Source: Treponema sp.
GTDB lineage: Bacteria; Spirochaetota; Spirochaetia; Treponematales; Treponemataceae
DNA length: 64,000 nucleotides
Direction: 5' to 3'
Assembly (NCBI GenBank): GCA_017551705.1
Contig: JAFZLA010000082.1
Coordinates: forward strand, 1-64,000
The notes under the pieces were generated by a model that was given only the letters and a program-made list of their open reading frames with translations, was not told where the DNA came from and ran no database searches. The translations under genes and the position numbers were made by a program. Every line of letters begins with the position of its first letter. Position 1 is the stretch's first letter. This document shows positions 54,577 to 63,020 of the stretch, one piece after another.

Positions 54577-56178
54577 ATGACAAGGAAGAAAATTAAGAAA
54601 GTGTCAAGAACCTCAAAAAGAACCGTCAGGGGCGCGGACTTTAACTTTGCCGCCGTCAATGACGAATTTGACATGGATTCCCTTAACAATTGGACCACGA
54701 CGATAGGCCTTGTAAAGTCGGTCATCGCTTTGGTGGAGCGACGGGTGGAGGGCTGCGAGGCCCGCGTTTTCTTTCACACGCCGGAATTCCACGAATATCG
54801 CGAAATGGACAGGGAAGGCATTACGACGATTTCGGACGACTCCCTGTTCGCGGGCTTTTTGGCAATGGAAAGCGGCGTGGTTCCTTTGGAAAAAATGTTC
54901 TCCGCTTACAATGTTGCCGACCCTGTTTTGGGCGAAATGCTCAAGGAAGTTTACGGCTGCCGTTATGTAATGCCGGTTGTGCACGGCTTTGAGATGGTTG
55001 CCATTTTGTTCTTGTGCGCAAAAAATCCTTCCAAAAAATTTGCCTTAAAGCGCGAGGACTTGCAATTCTTCCAAAGGCTAAAGCCCCGTCTGCAAGTCAA
55101 TCTTTACGCGGCCTCAATCGCCACGCGCGGTCAAAGGCACTTGCTCAACCTTAAAAAATATCCTTTCGCGCTTCAAAAGCACAAGACGGTTGCCGACATG
55201 AACAACTGTCTTTTTGAAGACTTAAAGGAAGAGATTTCGTTTACCCGCGGCGTGGCCTACCGCTACGACGAGGACTTGCAAATTCTTTATCCCTTTGCAT
55301 TCAGCAATGTGGAGCGCGACAAGGTTCCCACGATAAAAGTCGGCGAAGGAATTTCGGGGCAGGTATTTAAGAATTGGATTTCGGTTTTTGTTCCCGACCG
55401 TTCCAGCCATCCCGCCTATTCGTTGATGAGGGAAGAGCAGTTCATACAAGGCTCCTTTATCAGCGTTCCAATCGGAACCGAAGAAAGGCGCATAGGCGTT
55501 ATGACGATAGCGCGCTCAAAGCAAAGCAAGGACCCCTTTAGCATCGAGCACCAGTACATGATGGAAATCGCTTCGGCCTTCTTTGCTTCGGAAGTGTTGA
55601 ACAGAAACTTGCGCGACAAAGTTGAGGAGAGCAACTTTAGCGTTGTCAAGTCGCTTTCGAACGCGCTCGAAGCCAAGGACCTCTACACCGAAGGACACTC
55701 GGACCGCGTGGCCGCCTACTGCGTGGGAATCGCCAAGAGGCTCGGCTACAGCAAGGAGCGGATTCACATGCTGCGATACGGCGCGCTCTTGCACGACATC
55801 GGAAAAATCGGAATCACCGACGCGATAATAAACAAGCCGGCAAAGCTCAACGACGCTGAGCGCCTTATCATTAAGGAGCACGCGGAGATCGGCTACAAAA
55901 TACTTTCGGCCAACCCTTACTTTGTCGAAATCAGAAACTTTGTCCGCTACCACCACGAGCACTTGGACGGAAGCGGCTATTACGGAAAAAAAGAGGGCGA
56001 GTACCCCGAAGAATCGCAAATCATAAGCTGCGCCGACGTTTACGACGCGCTGACCAGCGACCGTCCCTACAGAAAGGCCTTGGACCAAGACAAGGCGATA
56101 GAAATTCTTGCCCAAGACGTAGGCCGCAAATTCAACAAGTGCATTTACGAGGCGATGGTCAAGTTCGTCAATGGCTAA
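54577..56178 (+). CDS. HD-GYP domain protein with GAF-like domain
   Basis: The protein has 533 residues from the ATG at 54577. There is an N-terminal helical region, a GAF-like domain at about 215-345 (with SRSSHPAYSLM-like variants) and a C-terminal HD-GYP domain from about 365. The HD motif is LLHDIGKIGI and the GYP-equivalent loop is HHEHLDGSGYYGKKEGE, so it is a probable cyclic-di-GMP phosphodiesterase. No membrane helix or signal peptide is present. The sigma-28-like promoter links it to the motility regulon (inference). It is convergent with the 56185 gene. Confidence 0.88.
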   Translation: MTRKKIKKVSRTSKRTVRGADFNFAAVNDEFDMDSLNNWTTTIGLVKSVIALVERRVEGCEARVFFHTPEFHEYREMDREGITTISDDSLFAGFLAMESGVVPLEKMFSAYNVADPVLGEMLKEVYGCRYVMPVVHGFEMVAILFLCAKNPSKKFALKREDLQFFQRLKPRLQVNLYAASIATRGQRHLLNLKKYPFALQKHKTVADMNNCLFEDLKEEISFTRGVAYRYDEDLQILYPFAFSNVERDKVPTIKVGEGISGQVFKNWISVFVPDRSSHPAYSLMREEQFIQGSFISVPIGTEERRIGVMTIARSKQSKDPFSIEHQYMMEIASAFFASEVLNRNLRDKVEESNFSVVKSLSNALEAKDLYTEGHSDRVAAYCVGIAKRLGYSKERIHMLRYGALLHDIGKIGITDAIINKPAKLNDAERLIIKEHAEIGYKILSANPYFVEIRNFVRYHHEHLDGSGYYGKKEGEYPEESQIISCADVYDALTSDRPYRKALDQDKAIEILAQDVGRKFNKCIYEAMVKFVNG

Positions 56179-56184
56179 AAATTA

Positions 56185-57513
56185 TTAGCGTGTTTTGTCC
56201 GTGGCGGCCTGGAGCGCGCTTTGCAATTCGTCAAACTTTTGCTGGATGACGTAAGCGTTCTGCGACTGCAAGGCCAAGCGCTGCGCGAGCATTTTACTAA
56301 GGAAGATGCCGTAGTGGGGATTCTTTCTAATCAAAGAAAGGAAGGCCGTTTTGGGAACTTTGATAAGCTTGCAGTTTCCAATTGCCATTACAGTCGCGGT
56401 TCTTCTGTCGTTCAACAAGAAAGCCATCTCGCCGATGAACATGTCGCTTGGCGTCAAAACTGTGTTGAGCTTTAAGTTTACGTAAACGCCAAATTTTCCT
56501 GCGACGATGAAGAAAAGGTCGTTTGACATTTCGTCCTGGCGGCAAACGATTTGCTTGTCCTTGTATTCCAAAACGTCAAAGGGTTTCATGATGCCGGGAA
56601 CGGCGTTGACCGAGTTGATTTGGTTTGCGATTTGGAAAGTGACTTGATTGCCTTTTTCGTTGTAGACCAATTTTTTTACAAAGGAGCGGCTCAAAGAAAT
56701 TCCTCGGCCGTGGGTTTCGTCTTCGGACGCGCGGCTTTCGAGCATTTTGCGCCAGTCAAAGCCGTCGCCGTTGTCGGTGATTCTAAAGGCGCTGGCCTTG
56801 TCGTGAATCGAATAGTTGATGCGGATTTTTCGGCCGCGGTATTTAGGGTCTTCGGCTCTTGTCTTTATCAAGTCCATGATGTTTCCGCCGTTCATGAGCC
56901 ATTCGGTTTTTTCTTGGTATGAGATGTTCAAGTTTCCGTGCTCGACGGCGTTGGTCAAAAGCTCGCTAAGGGTCATCTGCAAGTTGCCGCGGTCTTCGGA
57001 ACTGATGCGGTTTGTGTTGTAAAGGTAGCTTACCATAAAGTTGATGTAAAAGCGGATGTCCAGCGGGTCGTTTCCGCAAATAAAGCTGCCTTCCTCGCGT
57101 CCGCCGATGATGTCCTGCATTCCGCGGGCGTACAAGAATTGCTGGTTTTGGTCGATTATGCGGAGCAGGCGGGTAAAGTTTTGGGCAAATTCGTCAATGG
57201 TCAAGATTGAAAGGACGTTTTCGTCCTTAAGGTCTTCCAGGCGCCTGGCTTGGTCGCGGTCCTTGCAAACCGAAATAACGCCGCCGTAGTGGAGCCAAGA
57301 GTCCTCGTGAATGGACTCCAAAATTTTGTCGCATCTTATTGTCGGGGAAGTGTAGTCGATTACTTTGATGTCGGGCAGCTCGTAGTTGATGAAGCTTATG
57401 ATGCTGTCAGTGTCGCCAAAAATGTTGCAAGAAAAGGCCGAAAAGTTCTTGCAGGCGTTTGTTATCGTTTTTGTGACAATTGGGTTTGTTGAGGCTGTGA
57501 CAATTTTTTTCAT
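56185..57513 (-). CDS. Receiver-like, HATPase and cNMP-binding domain protein
   Basis: The protein has 442 residues. Residues 1-115 resemble a receiver domain but lack the acidic pocket and phospho-acceptor in clear form. Residues about 160-290 are a GHKL ATPase with an N box (TLSELLTNAVEHGN), RITDNGDGFDW and THGRGISLSRSFVKKL. Residues about 305-420 are a cyclic-nucleotide-binding domain (DLFFIVAGKFGVYV, MFIGEMAFLLNDRRTATVMA). A helical tail follows. The combination suggests a second-messenger-controlled anti-sigma-like kinase. Confidence 0.86.
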   Translation of the reverse strand: MKKIVTASTNPIVTKTITNACKNFSAFSCNIFGDTDSIISFINYELPDIKVIDYTSPTIRCDKILESIHEDSWLHYGGVISVCKDRDQARRLEDLKDENVLSILTIDEFAQNFTRLLRIIDQNQQFLYARGMQDIIGGREEGSFICGNDPLDIRFYINFMVSYLYNTNRISSEDRGNLQMTLSELLTNAVEHGNLNISYQEKTEWLMNGGNIMDLIKTRAEDPKYRGRKIRINYSIHDKASAFRITDNGDGFDWRKMLESRASEDETHGRGISLSRSFVKKLVYNEKGNQVTFQIANQINSVNAVPGIMKPFDVLEYKDKQIVCRQDEMSNDLFFIVAGKFGVYVNLKLNTVLTPSDMFIGEMAFLLNDRRTATVMAIGNCKLIKVPKTAFLSLIRKNPHYGIFLSKMLAQRLALQSQNAYVIQQKFDELQSALQAATDKTR

Positions 57514-57571
57514 TTTGCGCTCCGATTCTTTCTATATGAACAATTCTAGCGCTCTTTTGTGATTTTTTCAA

Positions 57572-57600
57572 TTGATTTTTGCGCGGTTTCGCTGTAAAAT
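57572..57600 (+). promoter_or_regulatory. Nitroreductase promoter, leaderless geometry
   Basis: TTGATT (57572-57577), 17 bases, TAAAAT (57595-57600). The predicted +1 is 57607, one base before the ATG. Confidence 0.7.
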
Positions 57601-57607
57601 ATCCTTT

Positions 57608-58147
57608 ATGGATTTTTTAGAATTGTCAAAATCGCGCTATTCGGTCCGCAAATTTTCAGACAAAAAAGTTGAGGACCAAAAGCTCCAAAAGGTCTTGGAG
57701 GCCGGCCGTCTGGCTCCGACAGCCAAGAATTCGCAAAGCCAAAGGATTTTTGTATTGCAAAGCCCCGAATCTATCGCAAAAATCAGGGCGGCCACGCAAA
57801 TGGCCTTTGACGCTCCGGTGGTTCTTATGGTTTGCTACGACGAAGACCAAAGCTACAAGAACGTCAACGACACGGCCTACACATTTTACCCCTGCGGCCA
57901 TTACGACGGCGGCGAGGTGGACGCTTCGATCGTCACGTCGGCTATGATGTTCCAGGCCACCGAGCTTGGCTTGGGAACTTTGTGGGCGCGCGGATTTGAC
58001 GCGAACAAAATGATCGAGGCCTTTGGCCTTCCCAAAAACTTGCATTTGGTTTGCCTTTTGGACATTGGCTATCCCGCCGCCGACGCGGAGCCCAGCCCTC
58101 GGCACAGCGACCGAAAGCCTTTGGACGAAACAGTAAAATATTTGTAG
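57608..58147 (+). CDS. Nitroreductase-family flavoprotein
   Basis: The protein has 179 residues from ATG 57608. The FMN-binding start is SRYSVRKFSDKKV, followed by LEAGRLAPTAKNSQ, and later TELGLGTLWARGFDANKM. The family binds FMN and reduces nitro compounds, quinones or flavins with NAD(P)H. The short length (179) is normal for the compact subgroup. The substrate is unknown. The next gene starts after eight bases. Confidence 0.9.
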   Translation: MDFLELSKSRYSVRKFSDKKVEDQKLQKVLEAGRLAPTAKNSQSQRIFVLQSPESIAKIRAATQMAFDAPVVLMVCYDEDQSYKNVNDTAYTFYPCGHYDGGEVDASIVTSAMMFQATELGLGTLWARGFDANKMIEAFGLPKNLHLVCLLDIGYPAADAEPSPRHSDRKPLDETVKYL

Positions 58148-58155
58148 GAGTTTTT

Positions 58156-59181
58156 ATGAAGAGAATTGCATTTTTTGCGGCCGCGCTTTTTGCGGCGCTT
58201 GCTTTGGCTTCCTGCTCAAAAAAAGTTGAGCCTCGCCAATTTTTGAACGACAAGTCGACCCCCGTCGAGCGTTACGGGTCGCTTCAAGTGATTGGAACGC
58301 ATCTCTGCGACCAAAACGGAAATCCCGTTCAGCTTTGCGGAATGAGCTCTCACGGATTGCACTGGCACGGAAAGTACGCCAACAAAGACGTAATCAAATG
58401 GCTGCGCGACGACTGGAACTGCGACCTTTGGAGGGCCGCGATGTACGCCGGCGAAAGCGGAGGCTATGTCAACAACCCCGCCATCGCAAACAAAGTCATC
58501 GACTCAATCGAAGCGGCCATCGAGCTAGGCGTTTACGTCATAGTTGACTGGCACGTGCTGCCCGAGCGCGACCCGCTTTTGTATGTAAAGAAGGCCGAAG
58601 AATTTTTTGACAAAATCGCTTCCGCCTATTCCGACTGCCCCAACATCATCTACGAAATTTGCAACGAGCCAAACGGAAAGGAAGTGTCTTGGGAAAAGAA
58701 CATAAAGCCCTACGCCGAAAAAATAATTCCTGTCATCAGAAAATATTGCGACAACATCATCGTCGTGGGAACTCCGGTTTGGTCAAGCGACTTGATGAGC
58801 GCGGCCGCTGATCCAATCAAGGGCCAAAAGAACATTATGTACACGCTGCACTTCTATGCCGGCAGCCACGGAAAGTCAAGCCGCAAGGTTTTGACAAAGG
58901 CGCTCAAAAAAGGCCTTCCTGTTTTTGTCACCGAATGGGGAACGACAAAAGCCTCTGGCGACGGCGGAGTTTTTGAAAAGGAAACTTTGGAGTGGACAAA
59001 GCTTATGGCCAAAGAAAAAATTTCTTGGGCCAACTGGTCTGTCAACAACAAGGGCGAAGACTCTGGAAACTTAAAGTTCAACAAGGACCGCGACGCGAAG
59101 GGCGGTTGGGCCGAAAGCGACTTGCAGCCGTCGGGAATCTTGGTCCGAAAAATAATGCGCGGAGAAATCGAGTACAAATAA
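58156..59181 (+). CDS. GH5 endoglucanase-like lipoprotein
   Basis: The protein has 341 residues from ATG 58156 with TAGGAG upstream. The lipobox is LASC. The GH5 barrel (subfamily-2-like) shows QLCGMSSHGLHWHG, WNCDLWRAAMYAGE, VIVDWHVL, the acid/base E171 in YEICNEPNG, and the nucleophile E260 in FVTEWGTT. It probably cuts beta-1,4-glucan at the cell surface, suiting a plant-fibre gut or rumen habitat. It is followed without a gap by the GH13-like gene. Confidence 0.92.
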   Translation: MKRIAFFAAALFAALALASCSKKVEPRQFLNDKSTPVERYGSLQVIGTHLCDQNGNPVQLCGMSSHGLHWHGKYANKDVIKWLRDDWNCDLWRAAMYAGESGGYVNNPAIANKVIDSIEAAIELGVYVIVDWHVLPERDPLLYVKKAEEFFDKIASAYSDCPNIIYEICNEPNGKEVSWEKNIKPYAEKIIPVIRKYCDNIIVVGTPVWSSDLMSAAADPIKGQKNIMYTLHFYAGSHGKSSRKVLTKALKKGLPVFVTEWGTTKASGDGGVFEKETLEWTKLMAKEKISWANWSVNNKGEDSGNLKFNKDRDAKGGWAESDLQPSGILVRKIMRGEIEYK

Positions 59182-60567
59182 ATGAACGTTAGTTGGTTTG
59201 ACGGTTCCGCGATGTATCAAATTTTTCCTCTTGGTCTCTGCGACGCTCCGCACGAAAATTCGTGGGACTGGTCAAACACTTGGAACGCCGCGACGCGACC
59301 CGTCCGCCGCGTTGACAGAATTTTGAATTGGATTGACCACTTAAAAAAGTTGGGCATCAATTCAATCTTCTTTAATCCCGTCTTGCAAAGCGACACTCAC
59401 GGCTACAACACGCGTGACTTTTACACGCTTGACAGCCGCCTTGGAAGCAACGAGGACTTTGCCGAAGTTTGCCAAGCCCTCCACGACAACGGCTTTAGGC
59501 TGGTTTTTGACGCGCTCTTTAACCATGTGGGCCGCGGCTTTTGGGCCTTTAGAGACGTTAGGAACAACATGCAAAATTCGCGCTTTATCGATTGGTTCAG
59601 GGGAATCGACTTTAAGCGCAACACGCCTTGCAACGACGGCTTTTACTATAAGGCTTGGAAGGACAACTGGGATTTTCCCGAGCTAAATTTGGACAACGAA
59701 GAAGTCATCGAGCATATTTTTGGCGCGATAAGAAAGTGGGAAGACCTTTACCGCTTTGACGGCCTGCACCTTTGCTTGGCGGAATACTTGCCCAAACGAT
59801 TCATCAAGCGGATACGCAAATATTGCTCCGAGATGGGCGCCGGCTTGGGAGGCAGCATAGCCTTTGTTGCCGAGGTTTTTGACAGCATCGACTGTTCGCC
59901 TTATCTTTCGCGCAGTTTGGCCCAAAGCTCAGTCAACCAAGAGCTTAGAAATTCTTTTTGCGACAGCTTTAACAAGAATAACATCTATGAATTGGCCTAC
60001 ACATTGAACAGGCAGTTTGGCCCAGACGGAATTTACAAGAACGTTCCTATGATGAACTTTTTGGACAACCACAACTATCCGCGCTTTGAGACCGCGATGG
60101 AGCGCAAGGAATTGGTTCCGCTTGGCTGGAGCTTGTTGCCGGCGCTGCCAGGCTTTCCTTGCATTTACTACGGAAGCGAGTGGGGCGTCGAAGGCTATTC
60201 CACCGAAGACCACTGGGCCATGCGGCCAGCCTTTGAAAAGCCCGAATGGAACCAACTGACCTCTTGCATTCAAAAGGCCTTTGAGGCGCGCAAGAATTCT
60301 CCGGCCTTGCGCTACGGAACTTACAAACAAATCTTCCAAGCAAAGGAACAGTTGGTCTTTGAGCGCGAGTCTTGCGGAGAAAAGATTGTCGTCGCGCTTA
60401 ACATAAGCGAATACGATTACAAAGTTCCGATGAAGCCGGGAAAAGGCTTTGGAGCGTTTGAAGGAATATGGGGCGACTATGACGAGCTCTTGTCCGAAAC
60501 CGAATGCCATTACGACGGAGACTTTTATCTTCCTCCGCTTAGCGTGATGTTCTTGCGAAAAAAATAA
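59182..60567 (+). CDS. GH13 alpha-amylase-family homologue with altered catalytic residues
   Basis: The protein has 461 residues with no signal peptide. Region I is intact (D110 in LVFDALFNHVG). Region II, normally GLRxDxA, reads DGLHLCLAEYL, so Cys198 replaces the nucleophile Asp and His replaces the Arg. Region III keeps E231 in FVAEVF. Region IV, normally NHDxxR, reads DNHNYPR, so N298 replaces the third catalytic Asp. The full barrel and C-terminal sheet are otherwise present. It is most likely a non-catalytic binding or regulatory homologue, and the residue changes make hydrolysis doubtful. Confidence 0.88.
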   Translation: MNVSWFDGSAMYQIFPLGLCDAPHENSWDWSNTWNAATRPVRRVDRILNWIDHLKKLGINSIFFNPVLQSDTHGYNTRDFYTLDSRLGSNEDFAEVCQALHDNGFRLVFDALFNHVGRGFWAFRDVRNNMQNSRFIDWFRGIDFKRNTPCNDGFYYKAWKDNWDFPELNLDNEEVIEHIFGAIRKWEDLYRFDGLHLCLAEYLPKRFIKRIRKYCSEMGAGLGGSIAFVAEVFDSIDCSPYLSRSLAQSSVNQELRNSFCDSFNKNNIYELAYTLNRQFGPDGIYKNVPMMNFLDNHNYPRFETAMERKELVPLGWSLLPALPGFPCIYYGSEWGVEGYSTEDHWAMRPAFEKPEWNQLTSCIQKAFEARKNSPALRYGTYKQIFQAKEQLVFERESCGEKIVVALNISEYDYKVPMKPGKGFGAFEGIWGDYDELLSETECHYDGDFYLPPLSVMFLRKK

Positions 60568-60579
60568 TTTGGGGCCTAG

Positions 60580-61704
60580 ATGAATTTACTGGACTATGTT
60601 GAATGGCGCGGCGACTTGACTTTTAAGAAGAGCGCCTTTTGCGACGTTGACGCTTTGGTTTTGTGCCAGCTTTCTTATTTAAATTTTGACGGCTTGCTTT
60701 CTTCCGACTTTGCAAGAAAAACTTCTTTGTGGGAATTGTGGACGTTCTTTAAGACAAGCGACGACTTTGAAAAGCGCAGCGACTTGGGCGCCTTGATTTC
60801 TAAGCAAACGGTGGACCTTTTGGAAGCGTGCGCAAAAAGCGCTCGTTTTGGAAAGCTTTACGTTTCGGGCTACATAAGCAAAATCGACTTGCAAAACGAA
60901 GAGCAGTTTAGCGCGATGACATTTTTTGACGGCTCCTTTAGCTCAAATCCTTTTGTGGCTTTTAGAGGAACGGACGACACAATCGTAGGCTGGAAGGAAG
61001 ACTTTAACCTTGCCATCGAGGAAGCCGTTCCCGCGCAGCGAGACGCTTTGGCCTATCTTGAAGGCGCCGCAAAAAAAACGCGCGGAAAAATTTTTGTGGG
61101 CGGCCATTCCAAGGGCGGAAACCTTGCCGTTTACGCAAGCGCCTTTTGCGCGCCTAAATGCAAAAAAAGAATCGCCCGCGTCTTTAACTTTGACGGCCCC
61201 GGCTTTAGAAAAGAAATAATCGGTGACGCGCGGCTAAAACAAATTCTTCCGCTGCTTCATTCTTACTATCCAAAATTTTCGATTGTAGGAATGCTCTTTA
61301 GGCGCGCGGGCCAATACAGCATTGTTGACAGCCCCGTCCAAGGCCTTATGCAGCACGAGGCCTTCAACTGGCTTTTGGGCCCGAGCGGCTTTGTGACCCT
61401 TGACGGCTTTGACGCCGCCTCGGACATCTTTCACAAGACTTTCAACGAATGGCTTGAAGGCATATCAAAAGAAAAACGCGCTCTTGTAATTGAAACTTTG
61501 TTCAAAGTTTTGACGGCCGGCGGCGCCAAGACCAACAGCGACTTGGGAAAAGATTGGTTCAAGCAGGCGCTTGCAATCGTAAAGGCCGCGGGCGAGCTGG
61601 ACAAGGAAACGCGCGACGAAGTGCTAAAGCTGGTCCAACACTTGTTTGACGTCGCCGCCCGCAACATCAAGGAGCGCGAAAGCGAAAGCCCGCGCCTAAA
61701 GTGA
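60580..61704 (+). CDS. DUF2974 (Mbeg1-like) alpha/beta hydrolase
   Basis: The protein has 374 residues. The N-terminal half includes FDGLLSSDFARKTSLWELW. The nucleophile elbow is FVGGHSKGGNLAVYAS (Ser). Upstream, FVAFRGTDDTIVGWKEDF is typical of lipase-like DUF2974. Candidate Asp and His follow in FNFDGPGFRKEI and beyond. Function unknown; esterase or lipase-like by fold. It ends nine bases inside the convergent kinase gene. Confidence 0.86.
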   Translation: MNLLDYVEWRGDLTFKKSAFCDVDALVLCQLSYLNFDGLLSSDFARKTSLWELWTFFKTSDDFEKRSDLGALISKQTVDLLEACAKSARFGKLYVSGYISKIDLQNEEQFSAMTFFDGSFSSNPFVAFRGTDDTIVGWKEDFNLAIEEAVPAQRDALAYLEGAAKKTRGKIFVGGHSKGGNLAVYASAFCAPKCKKRIARVFNFDGPGFRKEIIGDARLKQILPLLHSYYPKFSIVGMLFRRAGQYSIVDSPVQGLMQHEAFNWLLGPSGFVTLDGFDAASDIFHKTFNEWLEGISKEKRALVIETLFKVLTAGGAKTNSDLGKDWFKQALAIVKAAGELDKETRDEVLKLVQHLFDVAARNIKERESESPRLK

Positions 61705-62589
61705 CGCTTTTTCTGTCTCGGCGACCTTTGCGGCGTACCGGTTGGCGGCCAAAACAGCGGCGGCCAAAGAGTCTCCGGCCTTTATGCGGGCCACGCAAAC
61801 TCCAAGGTGCGCGTCTCCGCAGCCGATCGTGTTGACAACTTTTGCCTTTACTCCCGGAATTTTTTGGCCCTTTTGCGTGGCGGCCTGGTAAATGTATGAG
61901 CCGCTTTTTCCGGTTGTCATTATCACGTCATTTTTGGTAAGCATAAAAAGGGCGGCCGCGGCGGAGGGGATTGAGTCAAGGCCAGTGATGGCAAAGGCCT
62001 CTTTTTGGTTGAGATGCAAAATCGGGTTGAGGCGCCAAATCTTTTTTAGCAAAGACTTTTTGATGCGCTCGACACGGGCGCTGGGGTCAAAAAATATTTT
62101 GAGCGGCCGCCCTTCTTGGTCTGCCAGAGATTTTTGTTCCAAAAGAAAATCAATCTCCGCTTCGGAAGTTTTTTCTTCCATTTCCAGACCGCAAAAATAC
62201 ACGCTGTCAACTTTCTTAAAATTTATTTTTTTGTAGAATTTTTTGTCAAACAAGTATTCGGCCTTGTGGGCGCAAATAAAGGCGTGTTCGTTCTTTTTGT
62301 TGACCAGGCACCAGCAGGCGCCGTTTTCTTGGCTTGCGACTTTTGCAAAAACGGGAATTTTGTTCTTTTTTAGCTCCCGTTCCACAAATTCCGCGTAGAC
62401 GCCCCTTCCAACAGGAGAGCACAAGACAAAGGGGCTTTTTGCTTTTTGCAGGGCCTTCGCAACGTTAAAAGCAGTTCCGCCCAAAGACCACTTGGCGCCG
62501 TCTGTGTTCACGTCCTGTCCGGGCTTTGGGAACGTGGGAACGCGGATAATTACGTCAACGCAAGTTGAACCGATCACTAAAGTTTGCAT
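61696..62589 (-). CDS. PfkB-family carbohydrate kinase (ribokinase-like)
   Basis: The protein has 297 residues from ATG 62589; a longer upstream frame overlaps the promoter. The start is QTLVIGSTCVDVIIRVP, then KWSLGGTAFNVAKALQKA. The C-terminal signature is NTIGCGDAHLGVCVARI with the catalytic Asp. A conserved ATP-site Gly is in MTTGKSGSYIY. The sugar substrate is unclear. The promoter is leaderless and overlaps the divergent FHA promoter. Confidence 0.88.
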   Translation of the reverse strand: MQTLVIGSTCVDVIIRVPTFPKPGQDVNTDGAKWSLGGTAFNVAKALQKAKSPFVLCSPVGRGVYAEFVERELKKNKIPVFAKVASQENGACWCLVNKKNEHAFICAHKAEYLFDKKFYKKINFKKVDSVYFCGLEMEEKTSEAEIDFLLEQKSLADQEGRPLKIFFDPSARVERIKKSLLKKIWRLNPILHLNQKEAFAITGLDSIPSAAAALFMLTKNDVIMTTGKSGSYIYQAATQKGQKIPGVKAKVVNTIGCGDAHLGVCVARIKAGDSLAAAVLAANRYAAKVAETEKASL

Positions 62590-62595
62590 GCAAGC

Positions 62596-62624
62596 ATTAT
62601 ACAAAATAATTTGATAAAAATCAA
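62596..62624 (-). promoter_or_regulatory. PfkB kinase promoter, leaderless and divergent
   Basis: On the minus strand, TTGATT (62624-62619), 17 bases, TATAAT (62601-62596). The predicted +1 is the A of the ATG at 62589. It overlaps the plus-strand FHA promoter. Confidence 0.8.
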
Positions 62625-62639
62625 ATTTTGGTTTATAAT
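62611..62639 (+). promoter_or_regulatory. FHA gene promoter, leaderless and divergent
   Basis: TTGATA (62611-62616), 17 bases, TATAAT (62634-62639). The predicted +1 is the A of the ATG at 62646. GGAGG sits one base before the ATG, too close for a normal ribosome binding site. Confidence 0.75.
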
Positions 62640-62645
62640 GGAGGA

Positions 62646-62990
62646 ATGGACGATTCAACAATTATGGAAAGCTCTCCGGTAGGCGAGCACATTCAGGCGA
62701 TTTCGGACCCAAACGCGGTTTCGTACTTGATGTTTAACAAGCAAAAAATCAAGCTTGTGGCAAAAATCACCCTTGGACGCGAGAGCGACAACAGCGTCGT
62801 GATTGAAAACAAGCTGGCCAGCCGCCACCACGCGCTGATTCAAAAAATCAAGGACGACTATTACCTTAAGGACGAAAATTCCACAAACGGAACTTTGCTC
62901 AACGGAAAAAGGATTCCGACGGACAAATACGTAAAGCTTAGCCGCGGCGACAAAATCACCATCGGCTCGGCAAACCTCGTCTTTGGTTGA
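62646..62990 (+). CDS. FHA-domain protein
   Basis: The protein has 114 residues from ATG 62646. A single forkhead-associated domain carries the phosphothreonine-binding signature: LGRESDNSVVI, SRHHALI and ENSTNGTLLNG. There is no kinase or membrane domain. It is probably an adaptor reading Ser/Thr phosphorylation. A phosphatase-like gene follows after about 30 bases, so the two may act in one pathway. Confidence 0.93.
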   Translation: MDDSTIMESSPVGEHIQAISDPNAVSYLMFNKQKIKLVAKITLGRESDNSVVIENKLASRHHALIQKIKDDYYLKDENSTNGTLLNGKRIPTDKYVKLSRGDKITIGSANLVFG

Positions 62991-63020
62991 TCCGAACGGT
63001 GGGCAAAGGCCCGTCTAATT

